Below, piece by piece: positions 8,881 through 17,100 of a DNA stretch of 44,564 nucleotides (positions are counted from its first letter, which is position 1; every line of letters begins with the position of its first letter). The translations under genes were made by a program, and so were the position numbers. This DNA is from Stanieria sp964562685 (GTDB taxonomy: Bacteria; Cyanobacteriota; Cyanobacteriia; Cyanobacteriales; Xenococcaceae). The stretch is taken from contig CAZLUP010000036.1 of assembly GCA_964562685.1 (NCBI GenBank), positions 1 to 44,564 of the forward strand. Reading direction: 5' to 3'. Under the pieces are notes generated by a model. It was given only the letters and a program-made list of their open reading frames with translations, was not told where the DNA came from and made no database searches.

Positions 8881-10791
8881 TTAAATCATTGTTTCTAGTC
8901 TAAAAATTAGCTCTTGAGTTGTTAAGTTACCCATGCCATGAATTTTTTGGTTTTGAGGCAGTTGTTTAAGAATATTCAAAGCAGCCAATTGTATTTTGAA
9001 AGTTCTTTTTAAATCACCTTCCTGCTGATAAAGTTGACTCAGATTTAAATAAGCAGCAATAAATGATTGATCGAGATAAATAATTTTTTTTAGTAATTCT
9101 TTGGCTTCGATAAAATTACCTAATTCTTCTTTGACTTGGGCTAAAAGATAATAAATTGACACAGCTAAAGAATCTATTTGTAAGGCGGATTGACAAACTG
9201 CGATCGCGTCTTGATGTTTGCCTGTATCAGCATAAATTTTGGCTAACAAATAATAGTAATCAATTTGATTTGTTGGTTGGATAATTAGTTGTTGTAATTG
9301 AGCGATCGCACTACTTAATCTTAAACTAAATTGACAACCTTGATTGGGAGTAGATGTTACTTCGATATTGCCTTTAAGTTTTTCGACATTGGCACGAACA
9401 ACATCTAAACCAACACCTCTGCCAGAAATATCGGTAACTTTAGTTCGAGTTGAAAATCCTGAAGCAAAAATAAGAGCTTGAATTTGTTCTCTACTCATTT
9501 GAGCTAATTCTGCTTCGGTGTGAATTTCTCTTCGTAAAGCGGTTTGTTTAATTTGTTCTAAATCTAATCCTCTGCCATCATCTTTGATTTCGACGATTAC
9601 ACTACTACCGATTTGATAACCGCGCATCTGAATGGTAGCTGTTGGTGGTTTTCCTTGACTTTGTCTTTCAGAAGGTGTTTCAATGCCGTGATCGATCGCA
9701 TTACGAATAATATGTAATAAGGGGTCTTTAAGTTCTTCCAAAATTCGTTTATCAACCAGAGTATTACCACCTTGAATCGATAGTTGAATTTGTTTGTTCT
9801 GCTCTTTACCTAAATCTCTAACTAAACGATGAAACAGGTTGAAGACGTTTGATAGTGGTAAAAGTCTTAAGTTGCGAATTCCTTTTTCTAGTCGATTACT
9901 CACTAAATCTAAGTTAGTGCTATCTTCTTCGCTACGCTCTTGTAATTGATCGACTAAAGTTTCTAACCGCTCTAAACTTGATTGAGTTTGAGCTAGAAAA
10001 TCATGAAAAGATTTAAGATATTCTGCACTTAAATTTTGTTCGATTTTGTGGAACAATAAACGATAATTGAGTTTGTTTTGATTCAATTCTGCACAAAGAC
10101 CGCTAATTTCTTGAATATAGTTGACTTGATTATTAATTCTTTGTTTGGCTACGGTTAACTCTCCCGCTTGTGCCATTAAAGCATCTAACTTTTCTGGTTC
10201 AACTCGAATGGTATCAATGATTTGATCGCTAGCTGATTTAACATTACTAGTTTTTGATTCTGGAATTAAATTGGTATTGCTTGGCGTAACAGTAGAAGCA
10301 AAATCTCCCAATAAATCATCCTTAGACAATTTATTTGCATCTAACGTGGTGGGAGTTGAATCCCCAAACAAATCATCTTTTGAAGAAGATGTTGATTCAG
10401 AAGCAAGCTCTACCTCTGCTCCCATTAAGGCAGCTAAAACTTGAAAAGTATTAACATTAGCTTCTTCGCCTGTAATAGCTTGATGAGCTAACTGTGAAAT
10501 AGCATCTAATGCTTGATAATAGCGATCGCAAGTTTGAGGATTAAAAGTCTCTTCTCCTCGTTTAATGGCAGCTAAACAATCTTCTAGTTGATGAATCAAC
10601 ATTTCGATCTCATTTAAACCCAACATCCGCGAATCACCTTTGAGGGTATGAGCTTCTCGCAATAATTCTTCTAATTTGGCTTGATCTTGGGGATTTTGTT
10701 CGAGATGAAGTAAGCCTTGTTCAAGCTTACCAATTCTTTCTGTGCTAGAAGCTTTATATAACTCTCTAAGTTCGTCGTCTTCGATTTTCAT
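8881..10791 (-). CDS. CheA kinase core fused to a CheR-type TPR tail
   Basis: A chemosensory histidine kinase lacking its usual C-terminus. In order it has an Hpt domain with H48 in AHTLKGDSR, a variable linker with two DDL(F/L)GD repeats, a dimerisation region, and an ATPase domain (N box HIIRNAIDHGIE, G1 DDGRGLD, G2 SGRGVGLDVVR) ending in FSLRL at about residue 493. Normal CheA then has a CheW-like P5 domain. Here the frame passes directly into about 143 residues of TPR (YYLLAKIYADTGKHQDAI, YYLLAQVKEELGNFIEAKEL) resembling the tail of cyanobacterial CheR methyltransferases. Without P5 it should not couple to CheW and receptor. The ATG at 10791 was chosen over a TTG at 10830 because it starts at the Hpt domain. 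It is last in the operon, 42 bases after the MCP frame. Confidence 0.82.
   Translation of the reverse strand: MKIEDDELRELYKASSTERIGKLEQGLLHLEQNPQDQAKLEELLREAHTLKGDSRMLGLNEIEMLIHQLEDCLAAIKRGEETFNPQTCDRYYQALDAISQLAHQAITGEEANVNTFQVLAALMGAEVELASESTSSSKDDLFGDSTPTTLDANKLSKDDLLGDFASTVTPSNTNLIPESKTSNVKSASDQIIDTIRVEPEKLDALMAQAGELTVAKQRINNQVNYIQEISGLCAELNQNKLNYRLLFHKIEQNLSAEYLKSFHDFLAQTQSSLERLETLVDQLQERSEEDSTNLDLVSNRLEKGIRNLRLLPLSNVFNLFHRLVRDLGKEQNKQIQLSIQGGNTLVDKRILEELKDPLLHIIRNAIDHGIETPSERQSQGKPPTATIQMRGYQIGSSVIVEIKDDGRGLDLEQIKQTALRREIHTEAELAQMSREQIQALIFASGFSTRTKVTDISGRGVGLDVVRANVEKLKGNIEVTSTPNQGCQFSLRLSSAIAQLQQLIIQPTNQIDYYYLLAKIYADTGKHQDAIAVCQSALQIDSLAVSIYYLLAQVKEELGNFIEAKELLKKIIYLDQSFIAAYLNLSQLYQQEGDLKRTFKIQLAALNILKQLPQNQKIHGMGNLTTQELIFRLETMI
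9302..9309. other. HIP1 octamer at the CheA/TPR junction
   Basis: GCGATCGC sits where the kinase sequence ends and the TPR sequence begins. It encodes the residues AIA of SSAIAQ. CheA proteins continue here with LxLAIA and CheR-TPR tails can also start with AIAQ, so this shared word is a plausible crossover point. Confidence 0.55.
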
Positions 10792-10833
10792 AGTTTTTTT
10801 AGATAACCTAAGTTTACTAACCAATGACAAATA

Positions 10834-12186
10834 TCAAACCAACTCTTTAAGCTGTTGAGCAACCTCAGTCAGTTGTCGAGTACTAATCCTGACTTGACTA
10901 ATGCCACTAGCAGTCTCCTTCGCACCCAAATCAATTTCCTTCATCGCACTCAGCATCTGTTGAATTGCTACTGCTTGTTGTTTGGCACTTAAGGAAATCT
11001 GTTGCGAATTGAGAAACACGTTATTGACTGCATCAGCTACTCCTGCAAAAGTAGAAGCTGTTCCTTGAGCTAACTGCAAACCTTGGTTAACTGTTTTAGT
11101 TCCTTCATCAGTTACCATTACCGTCCGATTAATCTCGGTTTGAATTTGATTAACTAAACCTTTGATCCTCTCGGCAGAAGTTTTACTACGTTCAGCCAAT
11201 TTACGAATTTCAGCAGCTACGACACTAAAACCTTGTCCTTGTTCGCCAGCATGAGCAGCTTCTACCGCAGCATTGAGAGCGAGCATATTCGTTTGATTGG
11301 CAAGTTCGGCGACTAATTCGGAAATACCGCCAATTTGTCCAGTTTGCTCACTCAGACTAATGATTTGTTATGCGATCGCCTGAACTTTGTCTTGAAGCAG
11401 ATTCATGCCTGCCATGGTTTGTTGTACGGCTTGAGTCCCTTGTTCGGCGAGAGAAAGTGCTTGTTTTGCGCCATTGGCAGAGGATTCGGCTTGTTCGGCG
11501 GATTGACGCGAAGAAGAACCCAATTCATCCATGGTGGTAGTAGTTTGACTAACTGAACTTGCTTGTTCGTTGACAGTGCGTTCTTGTTGTTCTACGGTTG
11601 AGGCGATTTCTGTTGATGATGATGCGATATTATTAGCAGAAAATTTTAATAAAAAACTAATCCTACGACTAATAAATAAAATAGCGATTATAATAACTAT
11701 TTCTGTAGAAAATAAAAATATTTCAAACAGTTTTACATTTTTAACTTTGCTATTGTAGATTGCTTCGGCAGCAAAGACAGCATCATTAGTAATAGTAAAA
11801 AAATCTTGACTTTCATTAAAAATTTCATCGGCGTAACTAGGATCTTGTCTAAGTTTTACAATACTAGTTTTAAGATTTGACCAATTAGTTTTAACCTGTT
11901 GCATTTTTGCTAAAAAGTCTGGATTTTTAGCCGGTGGTAATCCTAATTCTTTATCACCATTAATTAATGCATCAATAGTTTTGTCTAGCTTGCTAATTAA
12001 TTGATCGTCAGTTTGACCAGCCATTTCTTGTTTGATTAGTTTTTGACTAGCACCTCTAACGATTCCTGACTGATTTACGATTTTAGCGTCACCATCAGTA
12101 GAAGTTGCAAAAGTACCAATTAAACTACAAACACCAATAATTGCAATACCAACGATTGAGCCTTGTAATTGTGTAGTAATTTTCAT
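10834..12186 (-). pseudogene. PilJ-like methyl-accepting chemotaxis protein with one in-frame stop
   Basis: A transmembrane chemoreceptor interrupted once. The frame starts at 12186 with membrane segment 1 (IVGIAIIGVCSLIG), then a PilJ-type periplasmic sensor (VNQSGIVRGASQKL), membrane segment 2 (near residue 165), and a cytoplasmic coiled coil. At 11368-11370 a TAA follows KVQAIA, after which the same frame resumes with QIISLSEQTGQIGG and the highly conserved signalling tip (ELANQTNMLALNAAVEAAHA). Homologues have Glu or another residue at this place, so a single base change (GAA to TAA) explains it. The truncated product would keep sensor and membrane parts but lose the CheA/CheW-binding tip. 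The 3' part has in-frame ATGs, but no product is likely to signal alone. Confidence 0.85.
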
Positions 12187-12300
12187 AAATTTACTCTAAA
12201 TTTAAATAGAACTATTTGCTAGTTAATTGTTGAAATCAAGTTGGAGTGTTTACCTGATTTAAAATTTATCAAGAGACACAAATTAGATATTTTCTGTAAA

Positions 12301-13371
12301 TTAGCAAGCGATTTGCTCGTTATAATTCACTATCAATTCTGGCTTTTCAATTATTTTTTTTAAGTCCAGAATCCCGATAATTTTTTGTTGATAAAGAATA
12401 GTTTCTTGGAGATATCGATTGCTTGTTTTTGCTTCCAATTCTTGTTTGATTTCTCTGTTACTTAGAGAAGTGACATCGAGTACTTCGTCAATGACAATTC
12501 CAGTTACAAAATCTTTTAACTTGACTATGGCTACTTTTTTACGAGTTGTGCCAGAACTATTTCCCAAATTTAAAAATTGACAAATATCAATTAAAGTAAT
12601 AATTTCTCCTCGTAAATTCATATTGCCAATAATATGATTAGGGCAGCAAGGAATAGGAGTGTAATGAAGTAAATCAGTAAATTCTTGAATTAAATCTAAA
12701 CTAACGCCAAAATATTCCTGATTTAAGCTAATAATGGCGATAGAACTTAGTTGAGTTTCATTAAAATCAACTAAAGAATGACGTAAATTGTTGGCTCTTT
12801 CTCGCAAGATATTTTTAATTTCAGCAGTAGCATTGGGCAAACATAAACTATAGAAGTTACTACTATTAAACTGACTCAGAGTAGCCTCATTATCAATATT
12901 AATTACCTCTTTTCCAGCAGTGATTGAATCTTGAACTTCATCAGGATAACGAACTAAATTTTCATGATTTAATAAAATAATTTCCTGTTGTTCAACTTGA
13001 GCTATTCCTGTGACAAAAGGAAGTTTTATCTGATTAACTCTGCCGTAATCAATATTTTTTGTAATTGCTTGCTCGACAATTTCCTTAACTTCTTGAACAT
13101 GATTAACAATAATACCAATTAATAATTATTGCCATTTTAAAATGATTACATAATCATCGCTGTTGCATTCTGCCCAAGGTAATCCTAACCTTAAAGACAA
13201 ATGCATTATTGGGACAATTTGTGAACGAAGATTGAGAATCCCAACAACATCACGTGGTGTTTCTGCTACAGAAATCAATTCTGGTAAATAAAATATTTCT
13301 CGAACGATATTTGTATCAATACCATAATGAGAATCATTAAGACTAAAAAGCAGATATGGTTTAGTGTCCAT
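12301..13371 (-). pseudogene. Double CheW-domain adaptor with one in-frame stop
   Basis: A single reading frame of 357 codons holding two CheW domains in tandem, broken by one TAA at 13126-13128. Domain one begins MDTKPYLLFSLNDSHYGID, carries VVGILNLRSQIVPIM, and reaches ILKWQ before the stop. The frame then continues LLIGIIVNHVQEVKEI, which is the second half of a CheW fold. Domain two covers roughly residues 215-350 (IISLNQEYFGVSLDLIQEF, IIGNMNLRGEIITLIDI, TGIVIDEVLDV). The piece from 12840 has a TTG that could start the second domain, but the position suggests decay rather than two genes. CheW normally links receptors to CheA; here its operon partners are damaged too. Confidence 0.82.
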
Positions 13372-13444
13372 AGCTAATTACAATTAAAATTACATTTAGT
13401 TAGAAAATTTCCCTTAAAAATAAAATCAACTAATAATACTTCAC

Positions 13445-14572
13445 TCAAACACCTAAAAAACTATTAACAATTTCTAGCAATTCTCGTTCATCAAAAGGTT
13501 TAGTTAGGTATTTATTAGATCCAGCCATTTTTCCTTTGAATTTATTAACAAATCCATCTCTAGCTGTTAGCATGATAATCGGTAGTTCTTGAAATTTAGG
13601 AATTTTGCGGATCGTGCTACATACTTCTAACCCATCAATATCTGGCATAGAAAGATCGAGAATTACTAAAGAGATAGGATTGTTATAAATAAAATTCAAC
13701 CCTTCTACTGCATTACTAGCGAGTAACACCTGATAGCGATCGCTCAAAGTCCGATTTAACATGGTGCGGATGATCGGACTATCATCAATACAAACAATAA
13801 TTGGTTTATTAGTATTTTGTAGTTGAATATCATCAATGGGTTTGGTTGCAAATTTAACCCAACCAGCTTGCGCCCACTGATAATATGAATTAGCAATATT
13901 AAGTGGATCTTTATCTAATTGTCTAGCAATATCGGCTAAACTGGTTTTACCATCTATCCATTGTTCCAAATGTTGCTGAACAGTTGGATTATTAACCGCA
14001 TTTAATCCTCCACCACTAAGAAATGGAATTGCATTAATTGAAGGAATTAACGATGCAAAAATAGACCATTTTTGTTGACGATTAGTTAACTCAGATTTTA
14101 GAGCAAACCAATCTAAACCATGACAGTTTTCACCAAAACAAAAATCAAAATTCAGCGAAGGCTCGTAAGTAATTTTTCCTGGTAAAGAGTATAATTCTTC
14201 AAGCAACCAAATTACTCTTTCTTGAACAAAAGATTCAATTTCTTCCCATTTTAAAATTCGTAATTTAACTAATCCATTGATAGTTTCTTGAACTGAATTA
14301 GAATTATCAATTTGTTTGAGTACAACTTTAATCCCAGTATTAATTAAATTGGGCTGAAATTTTTTGCCTAAAATTAAAGCAAATTCTTGATTATCAGGAA
14401 CTTTTGAACCTCCATAAACAATATTACCTTTATGCCAAATTAACACTCGAGATTTCTGAACTTGACCAGATTGATCTTGAGTTTCTAATTTGATTATTCC
14501 ACTATATTCTTCATTTTTGATTGATTCCAGCTTCAAATCTAATTGTTGAGGTTCATATTGATATGATTGCAT
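13445..14572 (-). CDS. PatA-like response regulator (PATAN + receiver)
   Basis: A 375-residue regulator of the PatA/HrmR/PixG type. The N-terminal 230 residues form a PATAN region (GIIKLETQDQSGQ, LIWHKGNIVYGGS), used by cyanobacteria to sort response regulators and bind output partners. The C-terminus is a receiver with D263/D264 in CIDDSPI, acceptor D306 in LVILDLSMPDIDG, TAR switch and K358 in YLTKPF, so all phosphorylation residues are present. It is the first gene of the minus-strand chemosensory operon and, unlike its downstream neighbours, is intact. In homologous systems PatA-like proteins act in phototaxis, pattern or hormogonium control through the CheA kinase; which applies here cannot be told. 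Confidence 0.88.
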   Translation of the reverse strand: MQSYQYEPQQLDLKLESIKNEEYSGIIKLETQDQSGQVQKSRVLIWHKGNIVYGGSKVPDNQEFALILGKKFQPNLINTGIKVVLKQIDNSNSVQETINGLVKLRILKWEEIESFVQERVIWLLEELYSLPGKITYEPSLNFDFCFGENCHGLDWFALKSELTNRQQKWSIFASLIPSINAIPFLSGGGLNAVNNPTVQQHLEQWIDGKTSLADIARQLDKDPLNIANSYYQWAQAGWVKFATKPIDDIQLQNTNKPIIVCIDDSPIIRTMLNRTLSDRYQVLLASNAVEGLNFIYNNPISLVILDLSMPDIDGLEVCSTIRKIPKFQELPIIMLTARDGFVNKFKGKMAGSNKYLTKPFDERELLEIVNSFLGV

Positions 14573-14743
14573 AGTTATGTTTGTAAATGCTGATCATCAA
14601 ATAGTTTGAGTATAACTCTCTCTTATGTTTCCCAAACTTTCTGTAAAAACTATCAATGATCATCAAAATTTCATGAAGTGATTGAGTATTATAATGTTTA
14701 TTTTTTAAACTATGGCATTCAAAAAAATATGATCATTATAAAA

Positions 14744-14779
14744 AAAAAGCTTGCTAATCTTTTGATTTTCAAGCTTTTT
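14744..14779 (-). terminator. Hairpin AAAAAGCTTG/CAAGCTTTTT
   Basis: A perfect ten-base stem with a 16-base loop, with A-runs on its left and T on its right, so it could act in either direction. For the UPF0016 genes on the minus strand it lies over 300 bases downstream. It may instead sit in the leader of the PatA-like gene. Confidence 0.4.
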
Positions 14780-14900
14780 ATAACAATTTAATTAGTTCTA
14801 ATTTATTGCTTAAATCTCACTGGTTAAATTGCAATATAATATTTTTAATAATCTGAAATACTCAAATGTTTGCTATAGTTTAGATGGTTTTTGAGCTTCG

Positions 14901-14935
14901 TAGCTCTTAGCTCTTAGCTCTTAGTTTTTAGCTCA
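14901..14935. repeat. Heptamer tandem repeat TAGCTCT
   Basis: Three exact tandem copies of TAGCTCT followed by one diverged copy. This is the form of the short tandemly repeated repetitive (STRR) sequences known from cyanobacteria. Confidence 0.75.
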
Positions 14936-15009
14936 ACCTCATCTAATAAGATCAAGTACGAATAATTGGTTGAAATAAAAAGGCTTGTTGCATTTACCAG
15001 TTACCATTT

Positions 15010-15050
15010 ATTAGTAATTAGTAATTACTAATTACTAATTACTTAATTAC
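15010..15050. repeat. Heptamer tandem repeat TAATTAC
   Basis: About four copies of TAATTAC preceded by the reverse unit (TTAGTAA), making a partly palindromic array. The same unit recurs at 7003-7026. Confidence 0.7.
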
Positions 15051-15095
15051 CTAACCTCACAAAAAATGTAAGTATTCAACCAAACTTGATATAAC

Positions 15096-15374
15096 TCAGG
15101 ATTTATGAGATTGCCAAACTAAACGTAATGCCATAATTGCAAAGGCGATCGCAGCAAATGCTTTGAGCAAACGTTCTGGTAAAATTTGTGCAAAGCCTCC
15201 ACCAGCAATAACACCTAAAAAACTAGCTAAAATTAAAGCAACTGTTGAACCCAGAAATACAGCACGAGGATATTTAGAAGTTCCCCCAAGAGCGATCGCA
15301 GCAAGCTGACTTTTATCTCCTATTTCTGCTAAAAATACGGTTATAAAACTAAGACCTAAAAGTTGCCAATCCAT
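15096..15374 (-). CDS. Half-size UPF0016/GDT1 cation transporter, second subunit
   Basis: An integral membrane protein of 92 residues with one copy of the family signature, AEIGDKSQLA, at the end of its first helix, and three predicted membrane helices in all. Members of this family (TMEM165, yeast Gdt1, cyanobacterial/plant PAM71-type) export or move Mn2+ and Ca2+. Eukaryotic members are two such halves fused. The ATG at 15374 directly precedes the first helix (MDWQLLGLSF); a TTG at 15401 is also open but weak. It is placed 32 bases after the stop of its partner half, so the two probably form a heterodimer made from one transcript. Confidence 0.85.
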   Translation of the reverse strand: MDWQLLGLSFITVFLAEIGDKSQLAAIALGGTSKYPRAVFLGSTVALILASFLGVIAGGGFAQILPERLLKAFAAIAFAIMALRLVWQSHKS

Positions 15375-15406
15375 TTTATTTTTATATTTATTAGTTATCA
15401 ATCAAG

Positions 15407-15796
15407 TTAGCTAATTACATCTTGAATTAGCCAGCCGGTAATTAACAGTAACAAAATTGCTACTCCTAGATCCAATGTTTTCGGAGATAATTTTTTGGCT
15501 AACCAATAACCAATCAAAACTCCTAATAAACTAGTAGCTACTAAAGCCATAGCTGCACCAAGAAAAACTATCCAGGGAGATTGAGATTCAGCACTCATAA
15601 AGAGAGTAACTAATTGAGTTTTATCTCCTATTTCTGCAAAAAAAATAGTAATAAACGTAGAACTAAAAACTGTCCAAAAACTAGTTTTTTTATAATGGCT
15701 TAAATGTTCTTGAAAATCAACTTCAATCCTATGTATATCAGTTGTTAATAGATCTATTGGTTCGGGTAAGGGATGATTTTTAGTTTTCTCCATCAA
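15407..15796 (-). CDS. Half-size UPF0016/GDT1 cation transporter, first subunit
   Basis: Partner of the gene at 15096-15374. Of its 129 residues, the first 40 are polar and probably cytoplasmic (PEPIDLLTTDIHRIEVDFQ). Three membrane helices follow, with the signature AEIGDKTQLV. The two halves share about the same plan but differ in the residue after K (T versus S), as the two repeats of full-length family members do. It is probably a Mn2+ or Ca2+ exporter with its partner. Substrate specificity cannot be assigned from sequence. Confidence 0.85.
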   Translation of the reverse strand: MMEKTKNHPLPEPIDLLTTDIHRIEVDFQEHLSHYKKTSFWTVFSSTFITIFFAEIGDKTQLVTLFMSAESQSPWIVFLGAAMALVATSLLGVLIGYWLAKKLSPKTLDLGVAILLLLITGWLIQDVIS

Positions 15797-16127
15797 AATT
15801 TCGAGCTGAAGTTATTCATAATCTATTCATAATTAATTAGCCTATTTTAAACTTAATTGTCAAAAATTTACCAATTAATTGAATTTCTTGAATGTTAAGA
15901 CTATTTTATACTGCTTAAAGTTCAAGCCCGTGGAAACGGATTTCAACGAGCAAATATTGATATTTATCTATGATATAGTTCAAAATCAAACTGATAACTG
16001 GTGAGTGGTGGCTATTCCCTGTTCCCTATTCCCTATTCCCCGTTCTCTATTTTTTTTTCTTCACCAGTGTATTTAATTTTGCATTACTACTTATAAACAA
16101 AGCAGAAGTATTCAAGCTGACTTCATC
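15797..16127. other. Intergenic gap with STRR-like repeat
   Basis: No gene is seen. A TTCCCTA-type heptamer tandem at 16013-16047 is followed by a run of T. Confidence 0.55.
16013..16047. repeat. Heptamer tandem repeat TTCCCTA/TTCCCTG
   Basis: Four to five tandem copies with single-base variants (TTCCCTG, TTCCCTA, TTCCCCG). This is a typical cyanobacterial STRR unit. Confidence 0.75.
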
Positions 16128-16496
16128 TTATTTCCCATCGGCTGTTGTGCCATAAACTTCCTGATTATAATATTCCATCTCCTCGCTATTTTCCCCATAC
16201 AGATCTTCAATGTGTTGATGACAACAATCAATCGCAAACTCATGAAAATCTTCGGACATGACTCCATACATTTGCTTAAAAATATCAGGTTTGACACGAC
16301 AAAAACGAGGACGAACCTCATAAATTTGGCATTTTCTAGTTTCCTGGTCAAAATTGATACACCAACCGTCTTCTCCTACCATACTCAGATATCTTTGCAA
16401 TTCTTCAGGAGAAAGATAGTCTTCTAAATCAGGTCTTTCACTAGGATTTAGATAACAACAAGCTCCACAATTATTAACACAACGCCAAGTTACCAT
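16128..16496 (-). CDS. YkgJ-family cysteine-cluster protein
   Basis: A small protein of 122 residues with the zinc/iron-chelating YkgJ domain. The cysteine pattern is clear: WRCVNNCGACCYL at the N-terminus, GWCINFDQETRKCQIYEVRPRFCRV (positions 45-69) and a C-terminal DCCHQH. The domain binds a metal ion or Fe-S cluster; its cellular role is not established. It has the usual length of the short cyanobacterial form. It is divergent from psb30, with 140 bases between the starts, so the two may share a control region. Confidence 0.85.
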   Translation of the reverse strand: MVTWRCVNNCGACCYLNPSERPDLEDYLSPEELQRYLSMVGEDGWCINFDQETRKCQIYEVRPRFCRVKPDIFKQMYGVMSEDFHEFAIDCCHQHIEDLYGENSEEMEYYNQEVYGTTADGK

Positions 16497-16636
16497 ATTT
16501 TATTTATTGAAACAAAACTTTACGTACTTTTGTATATATGCTGAGAAATAGCAGATAATTCCCAGGTATTATAGACAATGGCGGACAAGATTAAGCCATT
16601 TCTTAAGCTCGGTTTGGGTAAATTTTAGGAGAAAAG

Positions 16637-16768
16637 ATGAGTTTTATAACTAACCTTTTTAGTGGTATCGATTTCAACGTAATTTTTCAACTGACTTGTG
16701 TAGCATTAATTATGCTTTCTGGTCCGATAGTCATCTTTTTGTTGGCTGCACGCGGTGGTGATTTATAA
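16637..16768 (+). CDS. psb30: Photosystem II protein Psb30 (Ycf12)
   Basis: A 43-residue single-helix subunit of the photosystem II core, located in the thylakoid membrane near PsbE and PsbJ. It starts MSFITNLFSGIDFNVIFQ, has a membrane helix LTCVALIMLSGPIVIFLLA and ends ARGGDL, matching the conserved Psb30 pattern (QLT...LSGP.VI.LLA.RGG.L). An AGGAG ribosome site sits six bases before the ATG. A structured element resembling a transposon end begins about 20 bases after its stop. The gene is too short for routine length cut-offs and easy to miss. Confidence 0.92.
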   Translation: MSFITNLFSGIDFNVIFQLTCVALIMLSGPIVIFLLAARGGDL

Positions 16769-16779
16769 AAGCTCTTTTA

Positions 16780-16996
16780 TATTTTGTATCTATTGAGTGG
16801 GAAGACTCTCTGCTCCGTTGAGAGATGAGAGCGAACCCTGTTAATATTAGATAGATACCGTCGGGCGGACGGAAATCTACGCTTGAGAAGCTAGTTGAAA
16901 GACTAGGTATCACCGCGTAAAACCAGTAGTAAGGAAAACTTAAACTGGCAATGGTGAGTCCAAGAATCCCTCGACTCCGTCGATGGGAGCGTCAAC
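16780..16996 (+). ncRNA. Orphan omega-RNA-like right end of an IS200/IS605-type element
   Basis: A structured, GC-richer stretch resembling the 3' end/right end of TnpB elements (the omega or reRNA region), but with no tnpB before it. Seen in order are: stem CTCTC/GAGAG near 16808-16826; CTAGT/ACTAG at 16891-16906; CCAGT/ACTGG at 16923-16948 enclosing AAG/CTT; and a terminal hairpin at 16968-16987 (CCC-TCGA/TCGA-GGG) followed by GAGCGTCAA. The last words match the layout of IS605 right ends that are cut after TCAA. It could be a MITE-like relic that still makes an RNA whose guide would be the following bases (CTTAAATACCC). The assignment is by pattern recognition only. Confidence 0.5.
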
Positions 16997-16998
16997 TT

Positions 16999-17035
16999 AA
17001 ATACCCTTCTTCGGTAAGTAGGGTATTTTTATCTT
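16999..17035 (+). terminator. Rho-independent terminator
   Basis: A nine-base stem AAATACCCT/AGGGTATTT with a 12-base loop (TCTTCGGTAAGT) is followed by TTATCTTTTT. It ends transcription coming from psb30 and the structured element and separates them from the IS605-type element. Confidence 0.7.
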
Positions 17036-17053
17036 TTTGTGAGAGAAGATTTA

Positions 17054-17078
17054 CGCTTATTGGCGTTAGCCAAAAGCG
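17054..17078. repeat. IS605 left-end hairpin
   Basis: CGCTT-A-TTGGC, loop GTTA, GCCAA-AAGCG. The stem is ten pairs with one bulged base, like the mismatched subterminal hairpins recognised by TnpA. Confidence 0.7.
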
Positions 17079-17100
17079 ATAAGATGAATCGAACTAAACA

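Larger units (their letters stand above)
14573..15095. other. Intergenic gap with heptamer repeats
   Basis: No gene is seen. It contains a ten-pair hairpin at 14744-14779, a TAGCTCT tandem at 14901-14935 and a TAATTAC tandem at 15010-15050, each listed separately. Confidence 0.6.

Noticed and set aside
10834..13371. Programmed stop-codon read-through or recoding of the two in-frame TAA codons.
   Set aside because: No shared context or following structure was seen at the two sites, and the third lesion in CheA makes decay simpler.
16112..16427. Open frames on both strands inside the YkgJ gene.
   Set aside because: They are out-of-frame shadows with no recognisable domain, while the YkgJ frame has the full Cys pattern.
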